From Neckera pumila (Eukaryota; Streptophyta; Bryopsida; Hypnales; Neckeraceae): DNA of 64,000 bases. The position numbers were made by a program, and so were the translations under genes. The notes under the pieces are model-generated. The model worked only from the letters and a program-made list of their open reading frames with translations, did not search any database and had not been told where the DNA came from. Within the stretch, counting starts at the first letter, position 1. Each line of letters starts with the position of its first letter. This document shows, piece after piece, positions 1 through 10,548 of this stretch. The stretch is from contig OZ018408.1 of the NCBI GenBank assembly GCA_963969595.1, positions 48,733,022 through 48,797,021 on the forward strand. The letters are read 5' to 3'.

Positions 1-40
1 CGGTGGGTTTTGGCAGAAAAAAGACCTTGGGCCTTTAGGG
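1..40. mobile_element. Right-end fragment of a TTAA-flanked element
   Basis: The window opens inside an element: TTTTGGCAGAAAAAAGACC followed by CCTTTAGGG and then TTAA at 41-44. It matches, in reverse, the left end of the 'CTGCCAAAAA' subfamily seen at 1823, 5819 and 15925. Only the terminus is in view. Confidence 0.7.
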
Positions 41-44
41 TTAA

Positions 45-402
45 AAAAATAAAAAAAAACTTCACACCTAAGCAACTCAATTTCTTATCTCTGCAAGCAA
101 GCTGCCTCTAATATTCTTGCACTGGAACATCGAGACTCATGTGTGTGAATAAGTCTTGTACATGGCTTGGGCATACATCATGATTTTGTAATTAGGAGTG
201 AGCAGTGGCACTTGAACAGCTAGGCATTTTGTCAATTTTTACTGAGGTGAGGTGAAAACATCCAAAATCGTCCATGTATCCATAATATTGTTTACTAATG
301 AGTGAAGGGTTCCTTTTTCATCTTCGAAAAGGAGACACTTATGATGAACAAAATTCTCTTGTCAATTGTTGAATGGTTCTTCAACCACCTCCAATCCTTG
401 CA
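45..402. other. Gene-free AT-rich stretch
   Basis: I see no coding frame, RNA gene or repeat with recognisable ends here. Confidence 0.5.
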
Positions 403-406
403 TTAA

Positions 407-1309
407 TCCCTAAAGGACTAGCATGCGTTTTTTGGCTACATAGCAATTTTGGGCAGGTATGTGTGACTAAAAATTTTCATATTTTTAGCCCAAATTTAAA
501 TAAAAGGTGGGGACAAGGAATATCTTTCATATGCACTAAATTTCATGACATTTGGAAATATGAGTAAAAAATTGTAGCCTAATATGTACTTTTATTGTAA
601 ATGAGCAATCTGAGCAAATCAGAAAAATCACCTTTCTAAAAACAAAAATTTGAAATTGGTTTTTAAGAATTGTATATACGTGGAAAGCTTTGAATCATTC
701 TATTTCATTAATGAGTCAAAAGTTATGAGGATTTTTGTTTGTGGGCAATTCTAGATTTTCTACTCTAAAATAACTTTGAAGTCCTTTATCTTACTCAATT
801 TTCAATATTTTTTGGAAAAAACAAAATCATAAGATGTAGATTATTTATTACAACAACATTGCAACCATTGGAATGGCATTTTTCAACTCTATAATTAAAT
901 TATTAATAGTTTAGTATTTTGAATCATTCTCTACTATTGTCTATTTACAATTTTTTTCTATATGTTGTACAACCCCAAACAATTTGAAGTCTTTTCAGCA
1001 TGTGGCCAACTTGTCTAGGAAAAAGAATCCAAAGTTTACCACCATTTTGGAAAAAAAATTTCATAGAAAAGTGAACTTGTGAAGTGTAGCTGCCCTATTT
1101 TTTGCAGGGCCAAAAAGATGATTTTAGTGAATTTGAATGCTCATATCTTGCAATGCACATAGTGGAAATTTCTGAAATTTTTACCACATGTTCTCAAGTC
1201 AACATAATACAAGATCCTACGGTTACACGTGTTCAAAAATTGGTACTTGTACTAAAAATGGCAATGTTTGAGCATTTTTGGTGAAAACATAGTTATGAAT
1301 TTTTAGGGG
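407..1309. mobile_element. TTAA-flanked element, copy A
   Basis: Non-coding, about 900 bp. TTAA at 403-406 precedes TCCCTAAAGG, and the far end is TTTTTAGGGG followed by TTCA (a mutated TTAA) at 1310-1313. Just inside one end is a TTTTTTGGC...CATAGCAATTTTGGGC motif, and just inside the other a GGTGAAAACATAG motif. Both recur in the same places in the copies at 2980, 16930, 21535 and 27223. No transposase is encoded, so it is non-autonomous. Superfamily (piggyBac- or Kolobok-like) is inferred from the TTAA duplication. Confidence 0.75.
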
Positions 1310-1313
1310 TTCA

Positions 1314-2975
1314 CCCCTAAAGATCCAAACACTGTTTTTTGGCAACATAGCAATTTTGGGCAGCTCTCTACAAATGGAATTTTAATTTTGTTTCTTTGAA
1401 AATTTCACACAACATGTGCATGAGGAATAGCTTTAAGGCAACATTTTTCATAACTTTTGACTACATGGTTAAAAAGTTATTGCATGATATGTAATTTTCA
1501 GTGGTCGGTAGGCAACTTGGGCAACTTATAAAACTTCTTTAAAAATCCCTTTTTTTTAAAATAATAATTTGAAATTGGTTCTCCGGATTTATATATACAT
1601 GGGCTTTGAATCGTTCTATTTTTATTAATGAGATGAAAGTTTTAGTTTGTGCCTTTTTGGGTAGTATGGAGTCTTTGAAAACCATACGTACTCACAAACT
1701 AAAAGTTATCATAACTTTCATCTCATTAATCAAAATGGAATGATTCAAAGCTTTCTATATATGTATATATAAATCTAGAGAATCAATTTCAAAAAACTCA
1801 AACTAAAAAAAGTGACTTTTAACCCTTAAAGGCCCAAGGCCATTTTTCTGCCAAAAAACAGCCAAAACTACCATTTTTTTAGCAAAGAGTGAAAAAACAT
1901 TAAAAATGTTTTTTTTTTCACATCTTACCGTAGGATTTTACACCGAACTAGTATGAGAATGTGTGGAAAAAACTTCAGAATTTTTGACCACACAGATTGC
2001 AAATTATCTACATTTAAAGTGAAAAAAACAAATTTTTCAGCACATTGTGGGACTGGATTTTTTGACTTTGAACATTTTTAATTTAAAATTTTTGCACTAC
2101 AAAGTTTTGAGCTTTAAATGTTTATAGTGGAGAATTGAGTTGATAATCTACCCAAAAAAAAATTCAAAAAAAACTTAATTTTCGTTATTAAAAAAATTGT
2201 TAAATAGAAATAGGTACGAGATAGAAGGAAAATCTAAAATATTCATATATTTTAGATGGAATTAAAATGCACTAATCTCAATGGTGAGATTTTTCTAGCA
2301 AGTAAACTAAACCATACAAAAAAAAAATTTGAAAAATTTGAAAAATTGCATTTAGAAATGAATCCTACAAGTTTTTTTTTTCAAAAAGATGCTCTAACTG
2401 CCCGAAAAACAAGAATGTCCATACCTTTCTCATAACAAATCCAAATGAAATTAATCAAAGCTTTTCAAATAGACAAAAATATAATCTATGAGACAAAAAA
2501 ATACTTAAAAAAATAAAATAAAATATGTGGAAATTTTTGGGCTGCCCGCCGTCCCCTGTTTTGAGCTTATTTGGTCATAACTTTTGTTTCCAGGCACCAA
2601 TTGTAGAAAAAATAATATTCCCACGAAGCTATTCAACTTTTCTACCTCCAAAAAAAGTTTCAAAAAATCAAGAGAAAATTTCAGCTCGTAGGTACCTGCC
2701 CAAAAACGCATTTGTCCCCCGAAGGGACAATGGGCTTTTAGGGGTTAAAGAAGTTTTAGGAACTGCCCATGTTGCCCGCTGAATAATGAAAATTATATAT
2801 CATGCAATAACTTTTTAACCTGAGAGTCAAAAGTTATGAAATTGTTGCCCCTTAAAGCTACTCCTTAGGCACTTCTTGTGTGAAATTTTCTAAGAAAAAG
2901 AATAAAAATCCCATTTGTAGTGACAGCTACCCAAAATCACTATGTTGCCAAAAAAATTGTGTTTGGGTACAGAGG
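1314..2975. mobile_element. TTAA-flanked foldback element, copy B, split by copy C
   Basis: Begins CCCCTAAAGATCC directly after the TTCA that ends copy A and runs to TTAA at 2976-2979, where copy D begins. Neighbouring elements therefore share single TTAA sites. The outer parts are inverted copies of each other, both carrying the 'GGCAACATAGCAATTTTGGG' end and a mirrored block around 1620-1740 that includes the inverted 'TTTCATCTCATTAAT' motif. This is the same foldback architecture as the element at 18178. Copy C (1823-2744) sits inside it. Confidence 0.7.
1823..2744. mobile_element. TTAA-flanked element, copy C (nested in B)
   Basis: A 922-bp element of the 'CTGCCAAAAA' subfamily bounded by TTAA at 1819-1822 and 2745-2748. 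The right end carries TTTGTCCCCCGAAGGGACAA, a short palindrome typical of the subfamily. The host sequence reads GTGACTT-TTAA-[element]-TTAA-AGAAG. The homologous uninterrupted site in copy D (3680-3694) reads GTGATTTTTAAAGAAG with a single TTAA. This empty-site comparison shows a 4-bp TTAA target duplication directly. Confidence 0.85.
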
Positions 2976-2979
2976 TTAA

Positions 2980-3916
2980 CCCCTAAAGGTTTTTGACTAT
3001 GTTTTCACCAAAACTTCTCCAAAACTACCATTTCTAATACTAGTGCCAAATTTTAGAAAAAAAGAATTTTTGGACACATATAACCGTAGGATCTTGTAGT
3101 AAACTTGTTCAAGAAGATGTGGAAAAAATTTCAGAATTTTCCAACATGTGGATTGCAAGATAAGAGCGTTTGAATTGACAAAAGTTCTTTTTTTGACCCT
3201 GCGAAAAAACGGACAACTGCCCTTCACAAGGTTACATTTGTATGAAAAAATGTTCAAAATGATGGTTACTCCTTGAATTTATTCTTGAAGGCAAGTTGGC
3301 TACATGCTTGAAAATTTTCAGATCATTTGGAATTGTACTACATATAGGAAAAAAAATAGTAAATAGGAAGAGGTAGAGAATGATCCAAAACACTAAATTG
3401 TTAAGAATTTATTTACGGAATTGAAAAATGCCAATCCCAACGGTTATAATGTTTTAGTAAACAATCTACACCCAATTTTTTTATTTTTTTTCAAAAATAT
3501 TGAAAATTGAGTTAAAATAAAGGACTTCAATGTTTATTTGAGATTTGAGATTCCATAACTACCCTCAAACCAAAAATCCTCCTAACTTTTGACTCGTTAA
3601 TCCAAATGGAATGATTTAAAGCTTCTTGCGTACATATAAATCTAAAGAACCAATTTCAAATTTTAATCTTCTTAAAAAGTGATTTTTAAAGAAGTTTTTT
3701 TTGTTGTCCGGGCTGCCCGCCAAGTAATGAGAATGACATATCATGCAATAACTTTTTAACCATGTAGTCAAAAGTTATGAAAATTGTTGGGCCTTAAAGC
3801 TACTCCTTGGGAAAATGTTGTGTAAATATTTCAAAGAAAAAAATTAAAAACTCTACTCGTAGTGAGCTGCCTAAAAATGCTACGTTCTCAAAAAAGCATG
3901 TTCAGGACTTTAGGGG
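2980..3916. mobile_element. TTAA-flanked element, copy D
   Basis: A 937-bp non-coding element with TTAA on both sides (2976-2979, 3917-3920). Termini are CCCCTAAAGG and ACTTTAGGGG. It is the best full-length copy of the 'TTTTTGACTATG' subfamily. Its left half is recognisably homologous to the other subfamily: both contain a 'TAACCGTAGGATCTTGTA' block and an 'ATTGCAAGATA' block. Confidence 0.85.
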
Positions 3917-3920
3917 TTAA

Positions 3921-4006
3921 CTGATAAGTCCCTCCTTAGCATCTAGGGAGGCATAATACCTTCCTAGTCCAGAGAGGACCATTGTCAGATTATATAATGT
4001 TATGCC
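3921..4006. repeat. Diverged 85-bp direct repeat, left copy
   Basis: Starts CTGATAAGTCCCTCC and ends TATAATGTTATG. A diverged copy in the same orientation lies at 5403-5487. The pair brackets the foldback element 4080-5344. This could be an older element into which the foldback inserted, or short terminal direct repeats; no coding sequence distinguishes the two. Confidence 0.55.
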
Positions 4007-4079
4007 ATTCATGACAAATACATAACTCATGGGCAATGAGGCAAAGGTCCATTTTGTATCCTTGAAAGGAACCCCCCCT

Positions 4080-5344
4080 CATTAGAAAAATTCTCAGCCC
4101 TCTGGAGGGCCGCTCCACAGTGACCAAACCAGTCTATTTATCACCTAAGAATTAATAGGGGAATATAGCCGCAATGCATTTTCAAAGTGTGTGAATTTCG
4201 CAAAAGACGTCAGGACTCCAATAATGAGGTATAGTAGAAGTCTGTTTAATATTCAACCACGTGAGCATACAGGGTGATTAATTGGGAATTTAATCAAATT
4301 CAATGAAATTAAGAAATATGAAGTGGATTTTCAAGCTAGTTACTAAAAAATTAGAGAATTCTTACATTTCCAACTAGCTTCTAAAGCCACTTAGTTCAAG
4401 GTGTTTGAAGATAAGAAGAGAAGCTCTTTATGTACACTTGAGGTAATAGGAGGTAGAACAATCCATGTGGGGTATGTAATTTAGAATCTGCAATTTCTCA
4501 ACCGCTCATAGTTAAATTTTAAGTAATAATTGTGTTAAAACTGGAATTTTAGACCTCATTTAGGCATAGTAGAATGAATTTTTTTGAAAAACTTTGAACC
4601 AAAGAAAGTTAGATTATCAAGCTAGTTTTCATCTTCCAAAATCCGTTTGAAGTTTCAAGCCTCCAAGAAAAAGTTTTGGATAAAATTAGGAGAAGGTATT
4701 TTAAAATGTCAAAGAAAATTTCCCTTTCAACCCTTTTAGAATTTTGTTTATAAATTTTTATTGGATGCTTGAAACATCATACGGATTTTTGGAGATGAAA
4801 ATTAGCTTGATTTTACAACTTTATTTAGTTCAAAGTTTTTTGAAAATATTCATTCTAATATGCCTAAATGAGGTCTGAAATTCTAGTTTTAACATAATTC
4901 CTGCATTTGACAATGAGTGATCTCTCTTTTAAATAATTCATGCCCTTTGAAGATTCACCATGGACAATTGATTTTTCTAAAAAAATAACCTCTTCACCCT
5001 TCCTTATCATCAATTGTCAATGAATTAAGTCTATTGTGATGCCACTAAAACATCCCTTGATGGTAGATGTCCTTGGACTATTTTTGACATTTGCTTTTTT
5101 ATTCATAACTTGATTAGAAAACAAGGTATGCAATAATCAAGGTTAAGGTGCATTACAAGACTTGAACCCTGATTATTTAACTACTGATACTTGGATTTTG
5201 AACCACTGACAGTCATCGGACATCGTGACTTCAGGTGATTGACTATAGGAGAAAAACAAATCATTAAGCAAAGTTGAATGTTATCGTGGGGTGCTTTCAG
5301 CTGCTCTGGAGCGGCCCTCCAAAGGGTTGAGAATTTCTCTAATG
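4080..5344. mobile_element. Foldback element with CATTAG...CTAATG ends
   Basis: A 1265-bp element whose terminal 38 bp are inverted repeats with 35 of 38 matches (left CATTAGAAAAATTCTCAG, continuing to CCGCTCCA). Inside, about 4500-4690 and 4735-4925 form a second long imperfect inverted repeat with a short spacer, so the transcript could fold into a hairpin of roughly 180 bp. The ends are shared with the elements at 11308 and 28693. No coding capacity was seen. Confidence 0.65.
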
Positions 5345-5402
5345 ACAACAAACAAAATCATCTTATATGACTTCTGAACCTTAAACTCCTATCTTTGAAT
5401 TA

Positions 5403-5487
5403 GCTGATAAGTCACTCCCACATATCTAGCAGCACATAATAACTTCCCAACATGGAGAGTATTATTGTCTGGGTTATACAATGTTAT
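5403..5487. repeat. Diverged 85-bp direct repeat, right copy
   Basis: Same-orientation relative of 3921-4006 (CTGATAAGTCACTCC ... TACAATGTTATG), lying just outside the foldback element. From 5488 to 5814 I see nothing recognisable. Confidence 0.55.
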
Positions 5488-5818
5488 GTAGACTTCCATT
5501 GAAAGTGTCCCCAAAGTGCCATTAAACCATTCTCTTACTTATGTGTGACTGGTTGATCATTGATTTTCTAGATTTCAATTTTATGACCAAGCTATGAAAC
5601 AGTTTCATATGCCTAGGGAGCTTCCACTTTGAAAATTCATAGTAATTAAATATCTTATCCAAATATCCTTTTTAATTCATGATTTTCAATTGCAAATACC
5701 AAAAAAATATTTTGTCTTGAAAACAATGCCTTGAACCATGTTGAATTGCTTATTTTAACATTCTTGGATGTTTTCACCTTAGCTACAAGAAGGCAATAAT
5801 TTCATTAACCCCTAAAGG

Positions 5819-6449
5819 ACCAAGACCTTTTTTCTGCCAAAAAACTCTCAAAACCGCCATTTCTAGAGCAAGGAGTAAAAAAAATTGAAAAATGTTTTTT
5901 TTTGCACATCTAACCATAGGATCTTATACCTAACTAGTATGAGAATGTGTGGAAAAAATTTCAGAATTTTTGACCGCACAGATTGCAAGATATCTACGTT
6001 TGAAGTGAAAAAAACAAGTTTTTCAGCACATTGCGGGACTAGATTTTTTGACTTTGAACATTTTTAACTTAAATCTTTTACACTACAGAGTTTTGAGCTT
6101 TAAATCTCCACTAGAAAGATTGTCCATAACTTTCTCATAGAACATCCAAATGAAATGAATCAAAGCTTCCCAAATAGACAAAAATATAATCTATAAGGGA
6201 AAAATAAAGTTTTAAGAAAATTAATTTTTTTGCAAAATTTTTTTGCTGCCCCCTCTCTCCTATTTTGAGCTTATTTGGGCATAACTTTTGTTCTCGGGCA
6301 CCAATTGAAAAAAAAATTATATTCCCACAAAGCCTATCAGTTTTTTCTATCTCCAAAAAAAGTTTCAAAAAACCATGACAAAAATTCAGCCCGTAGGTAC
6401 CTGCCCAAAACCCCATTTATCCCCCGAAGGGACAATGGTCCTTTAGGGG
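5819..6449. mobile_element. TTAA-flanked element, copy E (internally deleted)
   Basis: A 631-bp member with 13-bp perfect inverted ends CCCCTAAAGGACC / GGTCCTTTAGGGG and intact TTAA at 5815-5818 and 6450-6453. It is the 'CTGCCAAAAA' subfamily with about 300 bp missing from the middle relative to copies C and H. Confidence 0.85.
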
Positions 6450-6717
6450 TTAAAGAGACCTTACATGAAGATCAAATTTGATATAAGTGAACTATTTTTT
6501 GCCAAAAAGTGCCACATGTCATCTTGTGATTGGTCTAGAGTGACAAAAACCTTTCAAAATTTGGCGTAGATATTCAATTTTGACCCTCCTTATCAAATTC
6601 CCCCACATTCTTCGCCAATTTTGGTAATTTGAAAGCTACATAAATATTTTTGTTATTTAAGTACAATTATAGATTAAAATTTATTATATTATTGGTAGTC
6701 TAAGATAATGAATTTGA

Positions 6718-7630
6718 CCCTAAAGTCTCAAGGCCATTTTTCTGTCAAAAACCACTCAAAATTGGCATTTTGACTGCGTTCACCCAAAAACACAAAAAAA
6801 AACATTTTTTTAGAATCTAACCGTAGGATCTTGTACTTCACTTGTCAAAGATCATGTGATAAAATTTCACAAAGTTTGATTGTATAGATTGGAAGATATT
6901 AGCATTCAAAGTTGAAAAAGAAAGGTTTGAACATTGACCTGCAATTTCAGATGACTTTGACCACCATTTGTGGAAATTTTTTATACTACAGACTTTAAAT
7001 TTAAAATTTTTTATGTTCAAGATGTAAGCTGAAAGTCTACAAAAAAAATTCAAAAAACACAAATTTGATTTTCATTTTTTTAAAATTATTAAGTAGAAAT
7101 AAGTCTATGATTGAAAAAAAAATTAAATTGTTAATAGCTCTTAGATGGGATTGAAATACAATAATCCCAATGGTGAGGTTGTTTTAGCAAGCAATTACAA
7201 CATTTTAAAAAAAAAAATGTAAAAAGTTGTGAAAATGCATTCAAAAATGAATCTGGCAAATTATTTTTTCAAAAAAATGCTTAGATTGCCCAAAAAACAA
7301 GATTGTCCATATTTTGCTCATTATTAGTCCAAATTAAATGAATCAAAGCTTCACATGTAGACAAAAATATATAACTTCAAAGAAAAAAAAATTAAAAATT
7401 ATTTTGACTTTGCAAAAAGAATTGTACTGCCCGCCGAGTTCAAATTGAGGCTTTTTGTGGTATAACTTTTGTACCCGGGCACCAATGGAAATAAGAAATT
7501 ATATTTCCATGAAGCTAATCAGTTTTTCTATCTTATGGAAAAGTTTCAAAAAGTTTCACTCCAAATTAAGCCCGTAGGTACCCGCTCAAAATCTGATTTG
7601 TCCCCCGAGGGGACAATAGGACTTTAGGGG
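6718..7630. mobile_element. TTAA-flanked element, copy F
   Basis: A 913-bp non-coding member. The left flank is TTGA at 6714-6717 (a mutated TTAA) and the right flank is TTAA at 7631-7634. The right terminus carries the subfamily palindrome TTTGTCCCCCGAGGGGACAA. Confidence 0.8.
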
Positions 7631-7634
7631 TTAA

Positions 7635-8107
7635 ATGAATGCTGGATGGATGTATAGTGTAATTTGTGAATACTTGAATGGTTTAGATGAAGATAATTGT
7701 TGATAAAAGTAAGAAGATAATTGTAGACAAAATAAGAAGACAATCACACTATTTTGTAATAGTATTAGAATAGTTAGACCACATTATATCGATTTTATCT
7801 AATTTTCAATGAAATTCTATATTAGTGTAGTTGGCTAATTGCCTAATTTCCAAATTATTGTGGTTGGACTTATTAATTCAAGTTTCAACATTAGAATTAT
7901 TGCATTGATTATGCTCCATCTTCTTTTTTTACCACCAACTAAATAATGTTCAAAGTTTGAAAAGTCCATTTTCATCAACCTAAGAATTACATTTAGCACA
8001 CTTTGAGCCATCTTAAGTAATGTATTTTTTGTACTCAAAATTGAGCTTCTATACCATAAATTAATATATCTTGTTAAGTGCACACATGCTAAATTTTATA
8101 AACAAAT
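7635..8107. other. Gene-free stretch
   Basis: AT-rich sequence without a supported gene or recognisable element between copy F and the CACTA-type hairpin. Confidence 0.5.
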
Positions 8108-8110
8108 AAG

Positions 8111-8348
8111 CACTATAAGAAACTTGTGTTTTAGGGGATGTTTTCACTATTTTTTGGAACGCTTTTTTGTGGACATTACAGTTGCCAATCCATGTTTTTA
8201 TGTCCACAATGATGTTCTGTAAAAGATCTTGTTGTTTTACTGAACATCATTGTTGACATAAAAACATGGATTGGCAATTGTAATGTCCACAAAAATGCGT
8301 TCCAAAAAATAGTGAAAACAACCCCTAAGACACGGGTTTCTTATAGTG
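8111..8348. mobile_element. CACTA-type foldback MITE
   Basis: The termini CACTATAAGAAAC / GTTTCTTATAGTG match the CACTACAAGAAA consensus of plant CACTA (En/Spm) elements. A 3-bp direct duplication AAG flanks it (8108-8110 and 8349-8351), the duplication length expected of that superfamily. The two arms are about 114 nt each with only a few mismatches and are separated by a loop of about 10 nt. Non-autonomous; an antisense 118-residue frame over this region is a by-product. Confidence 0.9.
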
Positions 8349-8351
8349 AAG

Positions 8352-9560
8352 GGAGCTACCTTTCCTAAATCACCTTGCAATACACTAGCCATTTTTGATG
8401 ATTTCTTGTGCATTGAAGAAATATTTTGTTTGAAGATCCAAATGATAAAAAACAAACAACCAAACTTGTTGACAATTTGAAAAAAATTCAAATCTTTGAG
8501 CTTAAAATTGCAAGATAATGGCAAACAAAGATTAAAGGAAAGATTTTTTTTCAAAATTGCTTGACATAGTGAACCACATTTGAATTCTCTCAATATTCAT
8601 TGTGAGTTTCTAAAACTTTTTGTAGAGATAGAAAAACACATTAGCTTTCTTGGAATATATCTTTCATTTAAACGGCGCCCAAGAACAAAAATTATGGCAT
8701 TAAGCCCAAATTTTAGTTTGGCAAGCCCAAGGAAAATTCCACAAACTTGAAATAATTTTTTTTAAACTCTATTTATCATACATTGTCTTCTTCTCTACAT
8801 GGGAGGCTTGAATTCATTCCATTTTGATTTGTTATGTGAATGTTATTAATACACAATCTTGTTTTCGGGCAATCAGAGCATCTTCTTAAGAAAATAACTT
8901 GTATGATTTATTTTTTAACTCAGTTTTCACAATTTAAAAAAAATCACAATGTCAAGATCTCTTGCTAGGACAATCTGACCATTGTATTAGCATGATCCAT
9001 TTCCATCCTAGAGCTATTAATTAATTAGTTTTCCTTTCAATCTTGAACTTGTTTTTGTTTAACAATTTCTAATGAGTGAAAATTAGGTGTTGTTAAACGT
9101 AGTGAGCTTCTTTCTACTTGCATTTTGAAACACATAAAGCATTATTTTGGTGGGTTTTTTGGTGAATGACCATCTCCATGGAGCTGTTGCAAATGGCCAG
9201 TTTTGATTTTGTGTATTTACTTATTTTTACTATTTTTCCCTAATTAAAAAACATGAAGGTATGTATTTTCTTGTGACTTAGCACTTCTCAAGTTCTCCTA
9301 CTTAGAGAATTTCCCTATGAAATTCCTTCCTTGAGAACCTTTGTCTTAAAGGTGTATACATTAGTCATATTTTTTGAATTTTTCAAAAATTAGTTTTCTA
9401 ATTTTAAAGTACTCCCGAAAAAATCAGCCAAACGCAACAAAATCAACAAGGTCTTTCTTGCAATCACTCTTTCAAAATGGACCGCTCAAAATTGAGAGCT
9501 GTATCATAGTTGTTGCTAAGTTGGCCTATGGATGGTAAAAAAAGCTAAAAAAGAATTGTA
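8352..9560. other. Gene-free AT-rich stretch
   Basis: No supported gene. At about 8840-9110 the sequence is distantly similar, in reverse orientation, to internal parts of the TTAA-flanked family (for example 14300-14560: CGGGCAATC, an AGCATCTTCTT block, the 'AATGAGTGAAAATTA' block). It probably holds an old copy without preserved ends. Confidence 0.45.
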
Positions 9561-10548
9561 AAATCGCGCAATTCAAGCATGGGGCTTGGCCCCTCTAGGT
9601 CGTGAAAGGCTACGTGACACGGCTAGAACCACCCACCTTTTGCCGCGCCGAGGCTTGAGACGTGGGTGCGTAGTCAACCTTGTCAAGAAAGAAACCGTTG
9701 ATGAGGTAAGGGATGTTGCATCACTGCGTCGTCGACTCAAGTTTCCCTTGCCGATTGCTGGTCACTGCGTTGCCTTTCGCCTTCTATCTGGACGACAAGT
9801 AGCGCAATGCTCTACTCAAATTTCATTTCCTGTCTAGACAAGCCTGTCGCTGCCTTGCGTCCTCCTCTTCTGCTAAATGCACGTTAGCACGTTAGTCTAT
9901 AAATGCTGAATGCAAACTCTTACTGATTCTGAACTGTGAGTTTGTTCCTTGTTCAGCAGATGATTAGATCTAGATATGCTGCCTGCGGAACAACAAAACC
10001 TTTGGTTGTCTCTGCAAGCTGACCCCAAATAATGGCCTTGTACAAGTGCGATTCTTCCTACTGTCAACGTGCTTTGTTTATTCAATTTCGGATATATTTC
10101 AATGGCTACGCTTATTCTGGTATGTTGCATAGTAGACTCTCACCGTGGCATTGCAGGACTTCATTGACCCAGTCACACACTGCAATTAGTAATGCCTATT
10201 GCACTGGTTGTCACAGGCGACAGAAATGGCGCAATCATGTTGGGCATTTTGAAAGGCGTGAACATGTCGCGGCCAAAGTAATGGGAGGTGCTGCTGTTCT
10301 GCTATTGTTGGCCAATTGCAAAGTTCATACGAGTCCAAACTTCTTGTATTGGGATAAGTGTGTAGTATCATCATCTTTTTTTTCCGCTTCCCTCCTCTCT
10401 ATTGTTAATTGTTGGTTGTTCTTGCACACTTGTGGGATTACACCACAATATGGTATTACATACCCAACATGGGAGTGTTTGCCTTTATTCCCACTTGCAA
10501 TTTCTCATCCAAAGCTCTGACGTTTTTAAAACTCCATAGTTCCTTGTG
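9561..10548. other. GC-richer unassigned stretch downstream of the transposase
   Basis: Base composition rises sharply at about 9565 and stays elevated to about 13700. Overlapping frames occur on both strands (for example a 162-codon + frame at 10032-10520), but none shows a recognisable domain or convincing splice structure. It may be the 3' part of the pogo-like element or an unrelated gene relic. Confidence 0.35.

Noticed and set aside
3905..3916. TTTAGGG strings at many element ends, identical to the plant telomere heptamer
   Set aside because: They occur singly, always as part of the CCTTTAGGGG-TTAA terminus of the TTAA-flanked elements; there is no tandem array.
3921..5487. 85-bp direct repeats considered as LTRs of a small retroelement
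   Set aside because: They are short, strongly diverged, lack TG...CA ends, and show no primer-binding site, polypurine tract or coding sequence between them.
8237..8593. 118-codon minus frame
   Set aside because: Half of it is one arm of the CACTA-type hairpin and the rest is AT-rich intergenic DNA; no domain.
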